DNA from: an uncultured Holdemanella sp.
GTDB lineage: Bacteria > Bacillota_I > Bacilli_A > Erysipelotrichales > Erysipelotrichaceae
Direction of reading: 5' to 3'
DNA length: 64,000 nucleotides
Assembly (NCBI GenBank): GCA_900754615.1
Contig: CAAEDN010000006.1
Location: forward strand, 1 to 64,000
The position numbers and the translations under genes are program-made. The notes below the pieces were generated by a model. It was not told the origin of the DNA. It did no database searches and was given only the letters and a program-made list of their open reading frames with translations. Within the stretch, counting starts at the first letter, position 1, and each line of letters begins with the position of its first letter. Positions 48,983-58,276 of the stretch are shown one piece after another.

Positions 48983-50619
48983 TAGCTGACCCTATTCGAT
49001 TCCATATGAATTATACGATCACAATGTGATAAAGTCGATTCTCGATGGGATACAAAAATAATTGTCTTATCTTTTCTTTCTTCATAAATTGATTTTAAAA
49101 TAGCACCCTCATTCAAGCTATCCAAGTTACTTGTTGGCTCATCCAACAATACAAGCTTTGAATTATGTAAAAACATACGAGCAAGACCCATTCTCTGTCT
49201 TTCTCCACCGGACAATGAACTCCCCAATTCTTCCACCATCGTTTTATAGCCATTTGGCAACGACTGGATGTACTCATGAATATTCGCCTTCTTACAAGCT
49301 GCTTCAATCTCTTCCATTGCCGCATTCGGCTTAGCGACTCTTAAATTATTTTCAATTGTATCATGGAAAAGAATCGTTTCCTGCGTTACATACCCTTCAT
49401 TCTTTCTCAAATTTGAAGTGTTCAAAGTTTGAATATTCAAGCCATCTACATTGATTTTGCCTTTTGACACATCCCAAAAGCGCATCAATAATTTCAATAA
49501 TGTACTCTTTCCACTGCCACTCTTACCCTGAATTCCAATTACTTCATTTTTTTGAATACTTAAATTCATATCTTTTAAGATTTGTTCTTCTTCATACGCA
49601 AAATCCACATCTGAAATATCTACACCTTCAAATTGTGTTTCTTTCCCATTTTCAACTTCTTCAACCATAGGTGTTTCATCCAATAAAGAAATCACTCTTT
49701 GTCCCGCTCCAATTGTCTGTGATAAAGTAGAGCCTAAATTTGCCAATGCAATGACAGGGCCAAAAGAAGATATTTGAAGAACACTCGATACAATCATTGA
49801 ATCAATCGAACTATTCATATATATATGAATCAAACATAAACCTAAAGATAATAAAACAACACAAAAGTTTGTCAAAGAAATTGTCTTAGCCTGAAAATGC
49901 TTCAATTCCTTCTCACGCTTAGCCAATAAAGCAGTTTGATTGTTTAACCCCATTAAGCGATTCTCAGTATCCATATACTGCATACTTTCCTTTAAGCCAC
50001 GCATACTCTCTAATACATAACTATTTAGATTAGCAGCTTCTTTACGATACTCTACACCAATCTGTCTTGATTGTTTAGAAATAAAGACAGGTAAAACTAC
50101 ACCCACCACAACATAAGCTAAAAGTGAATAAAGTCCATAGATCCATCCAAACTGCATTTGAATGATAACACAAACTAGACTTGAGACAAACGCAATACAA
50201 ATGGGCGAAATCGTATGAGCATAGAACACTTCCAATAATTCGATATCCGAAGTAATCAAAGAAATCAAGCTTCCCTTATCTTTTACTTCTAGCTTTGCAG
50301 GGCACAATTTTCTAAGGGCACCAAACACCTGGTCACGAATGCGAGCCAAGAGTTTAAAGGCAATATAGTGATTACATGCCTGCTCTGCATAGCGTAAAAC
50401 CCCACGTAATAGTGCACACACAAATAATAAAATCACAATTGTATGAAAACTAAATAGTGGATCATTTACTAAGGCCATACTTGAAAGAACAGGAATAAAA
50501 ATAGCACACAAAAAACCTGCCGCGCCCATTAGAATGGCACAAGCCATAAATCCAGTTAATGGAAATACAAGTTTTATTAATCGTGAAAATATCTGTATCG
50601 TACTCATATTAGGCACCAT
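48982..50619 (-). CDS. ABC exporter subunit, CydC-like
   Basis: This 545-residue half-transporter has an N-terminal six-helix exporter domain (about 15-310) and an ATPase domain (about 335-540): Walker A GIQGKSGSGKSTLLKLL, Q-loop GYVTQETILFHDT, signature SSLSGGERQRMGLARMFL, Walker B KLVLLDEPTSNLD, and switch His in FVSHRES. It pairs with the protein encoded just upstream as a heterodimer. The CydDC-like arrangement suggests export of thiols such as cysteine or glutathione, but no cytochrome bd genes are here, and drug or lipid export is possible. Its start overlaps the upstream gene by 11 nt. A YgbA-like gene follows with overlap. Confidence 0.9.
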   Translation of the reverse strand: MVPNMSTIQIFSRLIKLVFPLTGFMACAILMGAAGFLCAIFIPVLSSMALVNDPLFSFHTIVILLFVCALLRGVLRYAEQACNHYIAFKLLARIRDQVFGALRKLCPAKLEVKDKGSLISLITSDIELLEVFYAHTISPICIAFVSSLVCVIIQMQFGWIYGLYSLLAYVVVGVVLPVFISKQSRQIGVEYRKEAANLNSYVLESMRGLKESMQYMDTENRLMGLNNQTALLAKREKELKHFQAKTISLTNFCVVLLSLGLCLIHIYMNSSIDSMIVSSVLQISSFGPVIALANLGSTLSQTIGAGQRVISLLDETPMVEEVENGKETQFEGVDISDVDFAYEEEQILKDMNLSIQKNEVIGIQGKSGSGKSTLLKLLMRFWDVSKGKINVDGLNIQTLNTSNLRKNEGYVTQETILFHDTIENNLRVAKPNAAMEEIEAACKKANIHEYIQSLPNGYKTMVEELGSSLSGGERQRMGLARMFLHNSKLVLLDEPTSNLDSLNEGAILKSIYEERKDKTIIFVSHRESTLSHCDRIIHMESNRVS

Positions 50620-52291
50620 ATCTTTCTAATTCTTTCTGTGTATTAAATAAGTCACAATACACACCATTTCGTTGAATCAACTCTTCATGTGTTCCACTCT
50701 CTACAATATTTCCATCTTTTAAACAATAGATTTGATCCGCATGAATAAGATTTGCCAGACGATGTGAAATACAAAGCACAAGCTTTTCTTTTGATAATTC
50801 ATATAAAACTTCCATGATTTTATTTTCACTCTCCACATCAATATTACTAGTGGCCTCATCCATAATATATATAGGTGAATTTTTCAGTAAAGCCCTGGCC
50901 AAAGCTAAACGCTGTCTTTGTCCTCCAGATAAGTTTTTACCACCCTCTAAAATACGTATATCCAGCCCACCTTGTTCATTCACAAAATCAAGGATGCCTA
51001 CTTTTTCTAAAACCATATTCATTTCTTTGTCAGACACATCTTTAGTCATAGCTAAATTATCTCTAAGACTTCCACTAAATAAGTAGCTTTCTAAAGATAC
51101 TAAGGTCATATAAGGATAAACATTGATATCTTTGATGTCATAATTTGATAGCTTAAGTTCTCCCATATAATTTGTATATTGGCCCATTAGTAAAGCTGCA
51201 ATTGTGCTCTTACCGCTTCCACTCTCCCCTACAAAGCCAATCATTCCTTTCTTAGCTTCAAAATGAATACCATGTAAAACTTCCTGATCCGTATATCCGA
51301 AATGAAGATTTGATGCACAAATCGAATACTCATTTGTAGTTACATTTTGTTTTTCTTTCATATCCTTTTCTAATATCGTAAACAACTTATCACTCGCAGC
51401 CATTCCATTCATCGCAATATGAAAATAGGATCCTAATTGTCGCATGGGAATAAAGAATTCAGCTGAAATCAAAATGATAAATAAAGTCTGAAACATAGTT
51501 ATTGCACCACTATGATATCCATTTAACGCAAATACAATACCCAATGCACTTCCTCCATAGGCAACCAAATCCATGACAGTAATGGAATTTAACTGCATAG
51601 TCAAAACACGCATCGTAATCTTACGAAAGTTTTCACTTTCCACATTCATCTTTTCATGATAATGACCATCTGCCTCATATATTTTTAAAGTCGTTAATCC
51701 TTGAAGATTTTCTAGAAAACTATCCCCTAACTTCGTATATTGTCCCCAATAGCGATTCAATAATTTCTTCGCAAACTTTTGTACAAACACAATCGACATT
51801 GGAATCAAAGGAACACAAATAAGTAAAACAAATGCTGCTTTCAGGTCCATAAAAGAAATAATGATAAACAATGTAAGTGGCGCTATTAAAGAATAGAAGA
51901 ACTGCGGAATATAATTCGCAAAATATGTTTCTAATTGTTCAACCCCTTCACTAGATAGTTGTACAATTTCAGCTGTACTCCAATCATTTGTATAACTATT
52001 CCCTATTTTAGACAGCTTCTTATATAAACGAGAACGAAGCGTTTCTTTTACAATATGACTTGATTGATACGACATTTCAATCGCCTTTTGATTTACAATA
52101 TATCGAAGGATCAAACATCCAAAAATAAGAAAAAATAAACCATATCGATTCACATCTGATTTTGTGATGAACAAACATAAACATGCCGTAGAACATATGT
52201 TACAAATAAGTCCAATCCATTGATACAACACATTCTTTTTAATATACGGGATACTTTCTTTTACTGAAAATAATAGTTTTTTATTAATCAT
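50609..52291 (-). CDS. ABC exporter subunit, CydD-like
   Basis: This 560-residue half-transporter has membrane helices over about 20-300 and an ATPase domain over about 330-555. Motifs are Walker A GFVGESGSGKSTIAALL, signature KNLSGGQRQRLALARALL, Walker B PIYIMDEATSNID, and switch His LCISHRLANL. The segment STAEIVQLSSEGVEQLETYFANYIPQFFYS is typical of CydD-type intracellular loops. It is the first gene of the exporter-YgbA operon. The promoter holds a pair of 12-bp inverted arms around the start region that points to control by a dimeric repressor, but no regulator gene is adjacent. The substrate is unknown. Confidence 0.9.
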   Translation of the reverse strand: MINKKLLFSVKESIPYIKKNVLYQWIGLICNICSTACLCLFITKSDVNRYGLFFLIFGCLILRYIVNQKAIEMSYQSSHIVKETLRSRLYKKLSKIGNSYTNDWSTAEIVQLSSEGVEQLETYFANYIPQFFYSLIAPLTLFIIISFMDLKAAFVLLICVPLIPMSIVFVQKFAKKLLNRYWGQYTKLGDSFLENLQGLTTLKIYEADGHYHEKMNVESENFRKITMRVLTMQLNSITVMDLVAYGGSALGIVFALNGYHSGAITMFQTLFIILISAEFFIPMRQLGSYFHIAMNGMAASDKLFTILEKDMKEKQNVTTNEYSICASNLHFGYTDQEVLHGIHFEAKKGMIGFVGESGSGKSTIAALLMGQYTNYMGELKLSNYDIKDINVYPYMTLVSLESYLFSGSLRDNLAMTKDVSDKEMNMVLEKVGILDFVNEQGGLDIRILEGGKNLSGGQRQRLALARALLKNSPIYIMDEATSNIDVESENKIMEVLYELSKEKLVLCISHRLANLIHADQIYCLKDGNIVESGTHEELIQRNGVYCDLFNTQKELERYGA

Positions 52292-52297
52292 AATCCA

Positions 52298-52349
52298 CCT
52301 CAGTTAGTTAAAACAAATTGAGTTTACAACAACTAACTGAGGTTGTCAA
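52298..52349 (-). promoter_or_regulatory. Promoter and paired operator of the ABC exporter operon
   Basis: TTGACA (52344-52349) and TAAACT (52321-52326) are 17 bp apart. The arm CCTCAGTTAGTT occupies the spacer, and its perfect inverse AACTAACTGAGG (52298-52309, plus-strand positions) covers the early leader and part of the GAGGTGG ribosome site. Because transcription should start between the arms, they act as a DNA operator more likely than as an RNA hairpin. Confidence 0.7.
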
Positions 52350-52377
52350 ACAATAGTTTAATAAGGCTAACTTCACA

Positions 52378-52408
52378 AAATAAAAACAACCAGATTTCTC
52401 TAGTCGTT
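52378..52408 (-). terminator. Terminator of the cyclophilin gene
   Basis: A 10-bp stem with two G-U pairs around a GAAA tetraloop is followed by TTTTATTTT on the minus strand. It overlaps the end of the coding region. Confidence 0.7.
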
Positions 52409-52975
52409 TATTTCAGATACTTTAATTGTTTTGATTACAGGCTGCTTACTTCCCGCTATCGTACCATTATCATCCATTGGATCTGCATCTTCGCAAATCT
52501 TGTCTACAACCTTCATACCTTTTGTGACATGGCCAAATGCAGCATATTGACCATCCAAAGAATCATTATCTTCTTGCATAATAAAGAATTGTGAACTAGC
52601 CGAATCATAATCCGAACTTCTTGCCATAGAAATAACACCACGTTTATGTTTAATGTTATTCTTTATTCCATTATCTTTAAATTCACCCTTAATGGTTTTA
52701 TCCGATCCTCCCGTACCATTGCCGTTAGGATCCCCACCCTGAATCATGAATCCTTCAATAATTCGATGAAATGTCAATCCATCATAAAATCCAGATTGAG
52801 CTAAATCCACAAAGTTTTGTACCGTAATAGGTGCTGTTTTCCCATCTAATTTTAATGTGATTGTGCCATAATCCTTTACTTCAATTTTTGCGATATAGTT
52901 TTTTGTCTCTTTCTGACAACCAAATAAAGATATACATAAAATCAAGGAACAAAGTATCGTTAATAATTTTTTCAT
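52400..52975 (-). CDS. Cyclophilin-type peptidyl-prolyl isomerase, lipoprotein
   Basis: This 191-residue secreted isomerase begins with a lipoprotein signal, MKKLLTILCSLILCISLFGC, whose Cys is the lipid anchor. The cyclophilin domain has the catalytic Arg in LTFHRIIEGFMIQGGD, GVISMARSSDYDSASSQFFI and AAFGHVTKGMKVVD. It helps fold proteins on the outer face of the membrane. The ATG at 52975 is six bases after GAGGTG; the GTG at 52984 lies inside that site and is rejected. It lies between malQ and the exporter operon and has its own terminator. Confidence 0.93.
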   Translation of the reverse strand: MKKLLTILCSLILCISLFGCQKETKNYIAKIEVKDYGTITLKLDGKTAPITVQNFVDLAQSGFYDGLTFHRIIEGFMIQGGDPNGNGTGGSDKTIKGEFKDNGIKNNIKHKRGVISMARSSDYDSASSQFFIMQEDNDSLDGQYAAFGHVTKGMKVVDKICEDADPMDDNGTIAGSKQPVIKTIKVSEIND

Positions 52976-53010
52976 CAAATTCACCTCATCTGTATTTTAT
53001 CAATTCATAC

Positions 53011-53033
53011 AAAAAGGAGCAAGACTGCTCCTT
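53011..53033 (-). terminator. Terminator of malQ
   Basis: The stem AAGGAGC-agtctt-GCTCCTT is followed by TTTTT on the minus strand and overlaps the stop codon. Confidence 0.88.
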
Positions 53034-54501
53034 AACGATTTGAATTTTCAATCCATTCTTTTGTCTTCATCACTTTATCAGGGAATGTTTTAAAATCCTT
53101 TAATTTCCAAGTCCAGTTTTTATTAGATACCGTTCCAGGTGTATTAATTCTAGCCTCTTCTTTAAATCCACATATATCCCAAATAGGAAGAATAACTGTA
53201 TCTGCATCGCTGTCTAATGCATACTGGCAAACCATTTCATTAAAGGCACGGCTTGAATAGCCTTGGTTTTTAAAGAAACGACGCAAACTAATACGCTTAT
53301 TTGAATCATACGTATGATAATCCTCATTACATGTTGCATTATCATGTGTTCCTGTATATAGCACAGAATTTTTCTTTGCCCTTTTCTTTAATTGCTTAGT
53401 TTCCATTCTAAACAATAAAACATCCATACCTGGTATTCCGTAGTCATCTTCTAGCTCAATTACTTCTGGACGAATCAAGCCTAAATCTTCTGCCACAAGA
53501 ACTATATCTGGACACGCTTTTAAGATGGCATCAATCAGTTTATGTGCAGGTCCTAAGATCCACTCTCCATCAATGGCTGTCGGACAAGTTTCAGGGATTT
53601 TCCAGAATGTATCAAAAGCTCTAAAATGATCAATCCTTACCATGTCATAACAACGATTCATCCAACGCATACGATTGCACCAGAAAAGATATCCGTTTTT
53701 TTCCTGTGCCTCAAAATCATAAATTGGCATGCCCCAACGTTGCCCTGTTTCACTAAAATAATCTGGTGGACATCCCGCAATATATTCCGGTCTTCCTTCC
53801 TCATCTAATAAGAAAGCTTCGCGATTACACCAAACATCTGCACTATCTAAATCTACGTAAAATGGCATATCTCCCATGATTTTTAAATTTCTTGCATGGG
53901 CATACATTTGAATCTCATCTAATTGTTTATAGAAAACGAATTGTAAAAATTTGATATAAAAGATTTCATCTTGATAATCCTCTAAATCAATATCTCGATT
54001 TTGGGGCCAATTCTTATATTCATCTTCCCACTCAAACCAAGGTGCTCCATTATAAAAACTCTTAAATAAAGAGTATGCGCTCCAATCCTCTAACCAGAAT
54101 GCTGCTTGTTCAAATGCTTCAAAATCTTCTTTAAATGAATCAAATTCCTTTTTAAAAACTTTAAAGGCCTTTTGAAAATAAGATTCCTTAAATTCCCGAA
54201 TCTTGTCATATTCAATAAAGTCTTTAAACTTATTACAATTCACAATAGAACTTTGTGTCAACAATCCCATTTCACACAGACGATCTAAATTGATATAGAT
54301 TGGATCTCCTGCAAAACTTGAATATGTCTGATATGGAGAATGTGTTGATCCTGTCATTTGCAGCGGCAATATTTGCCATATTGAATACCCTGCATCCGAA
54401 ATAATATCTATCATGCGAATTGTTTTTTGCCCTAAATCACCAATCCCTTGATTTGCAGGGATAGAGAAAACAGGGCATAAGATTCCTGCACTTCTATTCA
54501 T
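53032..54501 (-). CDS. malQ: 4-alpha-glucanotransferase
   Basis: This 489-residue GH77 amylomaltase moves glucan chains between maltodextrins. Catalytic motifs are present: nucleophile Asp in MVRIDHFRAFDTFW, acid/base Glu in LVAEDLGLI, and the third Asp in YTGTHDNATCNEDY. The N-terminal RSAGILCPVFSIPANQGIGDLG and the sugar-site loop GSTHSPYQTYSSFAGDP are the usual ones. Length is typical of bacterial forms. No other maltose or glycogen genes are adjacent. A perfect 7-7-7 inverted repeat overlaps the transcript start, which points to a dedicated repressor, perhaps sugar-responsive. Confidence 0.95.
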   Translation of the reverse strand: MNRSAGILCPVFSIPANQGIGDLGQKTIRMIDIISDAGYSIWQILPLQMTGSTHSPYQTYSSFAGDPIYINLDRLCEMGLLTQSSIVNCNKFKDFIEYDKIREFKESYFQKAFKVFKKEFDSFKEDFEAFEQAAFWLEDWSAYSLFKSFYNGAPWFEWEDEYKNWPQNRDIDLEDYQDEIFYIKFLQFVFYKQLDEIQMYAHARNLKIMGDMPFYVDLDSADVWCNREAFLLDEEGRPEYIAGCPPDYFSETGQRWGMPIYDFEAQEKNGYLFWCNRMRWMNRCYDMVRIDHFRAFDTFWKIPETCPTAIDGEWILGPAHKLIDAILKACPDIVLVAEDLGLIRPEVIELEDDYGIPGMDVLLFRMETKQLKKRAKKNSVLYTGTHDNATCNEDYHTYDSNKRISLRRFFKNQGYSSRAFNEMVCQYALDSDADTVILPIWDICGFKEEARINTPGTVSNKNWTWKLKDFKTFPDKVMKTKEWIENSNR

Positions 54502-54513
54502 TTTATCACCGTT

Positions 54514-54545
54514 TTGTAATCCCTTTCATTACAACTATTTTAGCA
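54514..54545 (-). promoter_or_regulatory. malQ promoter with operator-like inverted repeat
   Basis: The extended -10 box TGC-TAAAAT (54537-54545) is followed directly by the perfect inverted repeat TTGTAAT-N7-ATTACAA (54514-54534), which covers the expected start site. A LacI/MalR-type or GntR-type repressor could use it; none is encoded nearby. Confidence 0.6.
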
Positions 54546-54556
54546 CATTTCCATAT

Positions 54557-54594
54557 AAAAAGACTATATAATTCTAAAAATTATATAGTCTTTA
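54557..54594 (-). terminator. Terminator of the SWIM/SNF2 helicase gene
   Basis: The perfect 15-bp stem AAAGACTATATAATT / AATTATATAGTCTTT is followed by TTTTA on the minus strand and overlaps the end of the coding region. Confidence 0.9.
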
Positions 54595-57500
54595 TTCCAT
54601 TGAAAATAAATCTCTAAGCTCTTCTTTCGATAAATTTGAAATTCCGCCCTTTGAATTTTCAACAAACAAATCGCTCATTTCCTTTTTTCGTTTTTGCATC
54701 TCGTAAATTTTCTCTTCAATCGTATTCTTCATCAACAATTGATAAACTAATACATTTTTCGTCTGTCCAATACGATATGCACGATCTGTTGCTTGATTTT
54801 GTGCACTTACATTCCACCATGGATCAAAATGAATAACAGCCTGAGCCTTTGTTAAATTTAATCCTGTGCCTCCTGCCTTTAAAGAAATCAAGAATACATC
54901 CGAATCATCACTTTGAAAAGCATCGACCTCTTCTTTACGCTTCTTCTTATCAACAGCACCTGTAATCATATGATATTGAATTCCTCGCTTATTAAACTCT
55001 TCAATAAAGGAATCAAAGATACTTGTAAAGCTAGAAAACAACAACACTTTCTTGCCATTTTCTTTTAATGTCTCAATCAAATCTAGACACATTGTAAACT
55101 TCGTACTCTCACCCTTATAATTTTCATACAACATTCTTGGTTCGCAACAAATCTGACGAAGACGTGTCATCATCGCAAGAATCAAAATTGAATCTACCTG
55201 CTCAAGTTCTAACTGTTGTTGCAGCTGCTCATTCACCTGTGCTAAATTTGCCAGATATAACTGTTTTTCATCTGGGCTTAAAGTCAACCACATATCTTTT
55301 TCTACTTTATCCGGCAAATCTTTCAACACTTGCTTCTTGGTTCTACGCAATATAAATGGTGAAACAAGCTTTTGAAGCTGATTCTGCCTTTTTTCATCCC
55401 CCATTTGAATAGGTTTCTCAAAATTTTTTGTAAAATAATTTAGACTATATAAATATCCAGGCAACAAGAAATCAAAAATACTCCATAGTTCGCTTAAACT
55501 ATTTTCAATTGGTGTTCCCGTTAATGCCAAACGATGTTTACTTTTTAATGCCTTCACACTTTGTGCATTCTTGGTTTTCGGATTTTTTATGAACTGTGCT
55601 TCATCCAAGATAATATATTCAAATTCCATAGGCAGATATAATTCAACATCTCTTCGTAAATAATCATACGTTGTAATATATAGCTCATGTTTCTCTTTGA
55701 TAATCTCTTTACGAACTTCCTGCGTTCCTGTAACACAAACGGCATCAACATGAATATGGAACTTTTCTATTTCTGACATCCAGTTATACATTAAACTACT
55801 TGGGCAAACGATTAAACTTGGATGATTTCTAGAAACATATTGTTCATAAAAGACAAGCACTTGCAATGTCTTTCCGAGTCCCATATCATCGGCTAGAATT
55901 CCATTTAAATTCATATTCTTTAAATCATACAACCATTGAATTCCCTGTTGTTGATAAGTGCGCAATAAAGATTTATGCTCATCCTTCAATTGAATGGTTT
56001 GTTCTTTTGCCTTCGTTAAACGATCCGTATATTCTGCAACCGAATCATCATTACGAACATCTAATTCTTCATCCACATCCATTAAATGGAAAGCCTGATA
56101 GGCTGGCTTTTCAATTGTTTCTTTTTTAAAATCTTTAGCCGTCAAATTCATTGTGGAAGCCAATTCATCCAACTGTTCCAAGCCTGTATCTTCCAAATCA
56201 ATCATTTCACCATTCTTTAATTGATAAAACTTTTTTTTCTTTCGATACGCATTTAAAATATGCGATAATTCTTCTGCATTTACATCACTATCCAATTCCA
56301 TCTTCAATAAGTCATTTTGGACATAGACCCTTACACTTAAATTCATACTGCGACGATTTTTTAAACGTTTCAATTCCTCAGACACATATACATCTGCTTG
56401 CTTTTGAATCAAAGGAATTCCATGATCTAAGAAATTATATAATGCATCGCTACGACCTTTAAATACAGCTTTATTATCCTCAATCTTTACAGCATAATGC
56501 GAAATAATGGCTTCAATACTGGCAATCTGATTGGAAATGGTATTACTGAAAAAACTTTTCTTTTGATTATTTTCCAAATATGTGCCCCATACAACCATAT
56601 TCGCATTTTCAAGATCTGAGTACACACGAATATTCTCAATAAGCGTTGCATACTTGTCCACATCAACATTGGTTTCTAGTTGAACATAATCCATATATGG
56701 CTGAAGGCACTGTAAATAAAAAGCTCTGAAATCTGCCTTCTTAATTAACCAACCATCTTCTTGTGAAACATTATACGCAAGAGAAGCTAAAAAGCCATCC
56801 GCATCCAATGTATATCGCGTAATATTTTTATAGTCCACTACATACAAATGTTTATCGCCAATTAGAAAATTATCATCCAAATCCACATTGAGTTCAAAAC
56901 AATCCTCATGTTCAACCAACTTTATAACTAACTTTATATCTTTTTCGTCCGTTTTAAATTCCGTATACTCCGTAGGTAAGGATACATTTAAATCGAAGAA
57001 GTCATCCAAACATTCCGAATAAATTTCCCCATCTTTTTGCCAATCTTTAGTAAAGGCATATTTTAACAAGAATGAATAAATCCATTGACTTGGCTCATCC
57101 AAATCATCTGGTGTCAAATAGATATTAGCATTCTTACCAAAACGCTCTAATCTTTTTTCAAAGAAACCTCGCAAAAGATTTTGGATGTTCTTAACTATAT
57201 AAGCACGGCTCACTTGAATCTTTAATTTAAATGCGGTCTGATCATAGTAATATGAATTTGTAGGATGCAACGTTAAACGAATCAAATTTTCATTTTCTTT
57301 AAAAAAATTATTTACTTTGTCCTCTTGTTTTTCTTTTAGAAAGTCAAAAACCGCCTGATTCGAACTATGAATTCTTCGACGTTTTCTTTCCAATTCTTCT
57401 TTATGATTTTTTTCTTCCATATATTGTTGATAATCTACTTCAAATGGAAAAGTTTGAGGATTGATCGCATTGATGGCACGCACTACACTCACCAAATGTA

Positions 57501-57756
57501 CACAACCTTTATGTGCATCTTGGCAACAAGTACAATTTGTAGTTAAGATTGTCCCATATTCATTCACTCTAAAATTCAATATTTCTTCATTCCAACGCGT
57601 TTGTAGAATTGCTTTCACTTCATAATATAAAATCTTATCATGCACTCTTTCAATTGAGATACGCTCAATTTTACCTGCATAATAAGGATCATTCGCCTCA
57701 TAATAAATCCATGAATTTTTTATAAAACGATTTAAAGATTCTTCATAAATATGCAT
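54592..57756 (-). CDS. SNF2-family helicase with SWIM zinc finger
   Basis: This 1054-residue DNA-dependent ATPase has an N-terminal SWIM zinc finger near residues 72-90 (CTCCQDAHKGCVHLV), a long middle region of SNF2_N-associated type, and a C-terminal Swi2/Snf2 motor. Its motifs are Walker A LADDMGLGKTLQVLVF near 625, DEAQ box YIILDEAQFIKN, TGTPIENSL, and motif VI ATDRAYRIGQTKNVLVYQ. It probably remodels protein-DNA complexes or assists transcription/repair, like HepA-type proteins. ATG 57756 is six bases after GGTGGAG; a GTG at 57768 falls inside that site. It is monocistronic, divergent from a GNAT gene. Confidence 0.93.
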   Translation of the reverse strand: MHIYEESLNRFIKNSWIYYEANDPYYAGKIERISIERVHDKILYYEVKAILQTRWNEEILNFRVNEYGTILTTNCTCCQDAHKGCVHLVSVVRAINAINPQTFPFEVDYQQYMEEKNHKEELERKRRRIHSSNQAVFDFLKEKQEDKVNNFFKENENLIRLTLHPTNSYYYDQTAFKLKIQVSRAYIVKNIQNLLRGFFEKRLERFGKNANIYLTPDDLDEPSQWIYSFLLKYAFTKDWQKDGEIYSECLDDFFDLNVSLPTEYTEFKTDEKDIKLVIKLVEHEDCFELNVDLDDNFLIGDKHLYVVDYKNITRYTLDADGFLASLAYNVSQEDGWLIKKADFRAFYLQCLQPYMDYVQLETNVDVDKYATLIENIRVYSDLENANMVVWGTYLENNQKKSFFSNTISNQIASIEAIISHYAVKIEDNKAVFKGRSDALYNFLDHGIPLIQKQADVYVSEELKRLKNRRSMNLSVRVYVQNDLLKMELDSDVNAEELSHILNAYRKKKKFYQLKNGEMIDLEDTGLEQLDELASTMNLTAKDFKKETIEKPAYQAFHLMDVDEELDVRNDDSVAEYTDRLTKAKEQTIQLKDEHKSLLRTYQQQGIQWLYDLKNMNLNGILADDMGLGKTLQVLVFYEQYVSRNHPSLIVCPSSLMYNWMSEIEKFHIHVDAVCVTGTQEVRKEIIKEKHELYITTYDYLRRDVELYLPMEFEYIILDEAQFIKNPKTKNAQSVKALKSKHRLALTGTPIENSLSELWSIFDFLLPGYLYSLNYFTKNFEKPIQMGDEKRQNQLQKLVSPFILRRTKKQVLKDLPDKVEKDMWLTLSPDEKQLYLANLAQVNEQLQQQLELEQVDSILILAMMTRLRQICCEPRMLYENYKGESTKFTMCLDLIETLKENGKKVLLFSSFTSIFDSFIEEFNKRGIQYHMITGAVDKKKRKEEVDAFQSDDSDVFLISLKAGGTGLNLTKAQAVIHFDPWWNVSAQNQATDRAYRIGQTKNVLVYQLLMKNTIEEKIYEMQKRKKEMSDLFVENSKGGISNLSKEELRDLFSME

Positions 57757-57794
57757 ACACTTCTCCACCTAACTTTCTTGTTATTATATCATAT

Positions 57795-57823
57795 TTGACT
57801 TTAGAATTCTTAGTTGTTAAAGT
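57795..57823 (+). promoter_or_regulatory. Promoter of the GNAT gene
   Basis: TTGACT (57795-57800), a 17-bp spacer and TAAAGT (57818-57823) lie 25 bp before the ATG. Confidence 0.65.
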
Positions 57824-57848
57824 ATCAGAAAAAGAAAGAAGAATGATT

Positions 57849-58265
57849 ATGAACACAAAAACATATACAACCTTACCACAAGAAGCGAAAGATATTCGTA
57901 TTGAAGTATTCATGAAGGAGCAAGGATTCGAAAATGAATTTGATGACATCGATACTATTAGTCATCATATTGTTGCCTTTGATGAAGAAAAACCAATCGG
58001 AACATGTCGTTTCTTTAAAGAAAACGATCACTATACAATTGGAAGAGTGGCTATATTAAAGGAATATCGTAATCAACACATTGGTAACTTATTACTAGAA
58101 AGTGCAGAAAAAGAAATCAAAAAATTAAATGGAGACTTGATTGTGGTACACGCCCAGGTCCGCGTCAGTTTATTCTATGAAAAACAAGGTTATATTCAAT
58201 TTGGTCAAATCGACGATGATGAAGGCGTTCCACATAAATGGATGAAAAAAAAGATACAGCACTAA
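57849..58265 (+). CDS. GNAT-family N-acetyltransferase
   Basis: This 138-residue acetyltransferase has the acetyl-CoA pyrophosphate loop in RVAILKEYRNQHIGNLLLESAEKEI near residues 72-96 and the C-terminal SLFYEKQGYIQFGQ motif. N-terminal EVFMKEQGFENEFDDID resembles the ElaA/YjcF subgroup, which often have unknown small substrates. Of two in-frame ATGs the one at 57849 is better placed after AAAGAAG. Its last codons (Lys-Lys-Lys) encode the U-run of the terminator of the convergent aminotransferase operon, so the two genes overlap by 4 nt at their stops. Confidence 0.9.
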   Translation: MNTKTYTTLPQEAKDIRIEVFMKEQGFENEFDDIDTISHHIVAFDEEKPIGTCRFFKENDHYTIGRVAILKEYRNQHIGNLLLESAEKEIKKLNGDLIVVHAQVRVSLFYEKQGYIQFGQIDDDEGVPHKWMKKKIQH

Positions 58266-58276
58266 GCTACTGTATC
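58245..58276 (-). terminator. Terminator of the pheA-aminotransferase operon, inside the GNAT gene end
   Basis: The perfect stem GATACAG / CTGTATC has a 10-nt loop and is followed on the minus strand by eight T, which are Lys codons of the GNAT gene on the other strand. Confidence 0.8.

Noticed and set aside
48982..52291. Bona fide CydDC of a cytochrome bd locus
   Set aside because: No cydAB nearby; exporter substrate cannot be assigned from half-transporter similarity alone, so no gene symbols were given.
52298..52342. RNA hairpin hiding the ribosome site of the ABC exporter gene
   Set aside because: The -10 box lies between the two arms, so the upstream arm would not be in the transcript from that promoter. 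It could only apply to read-through RNA.
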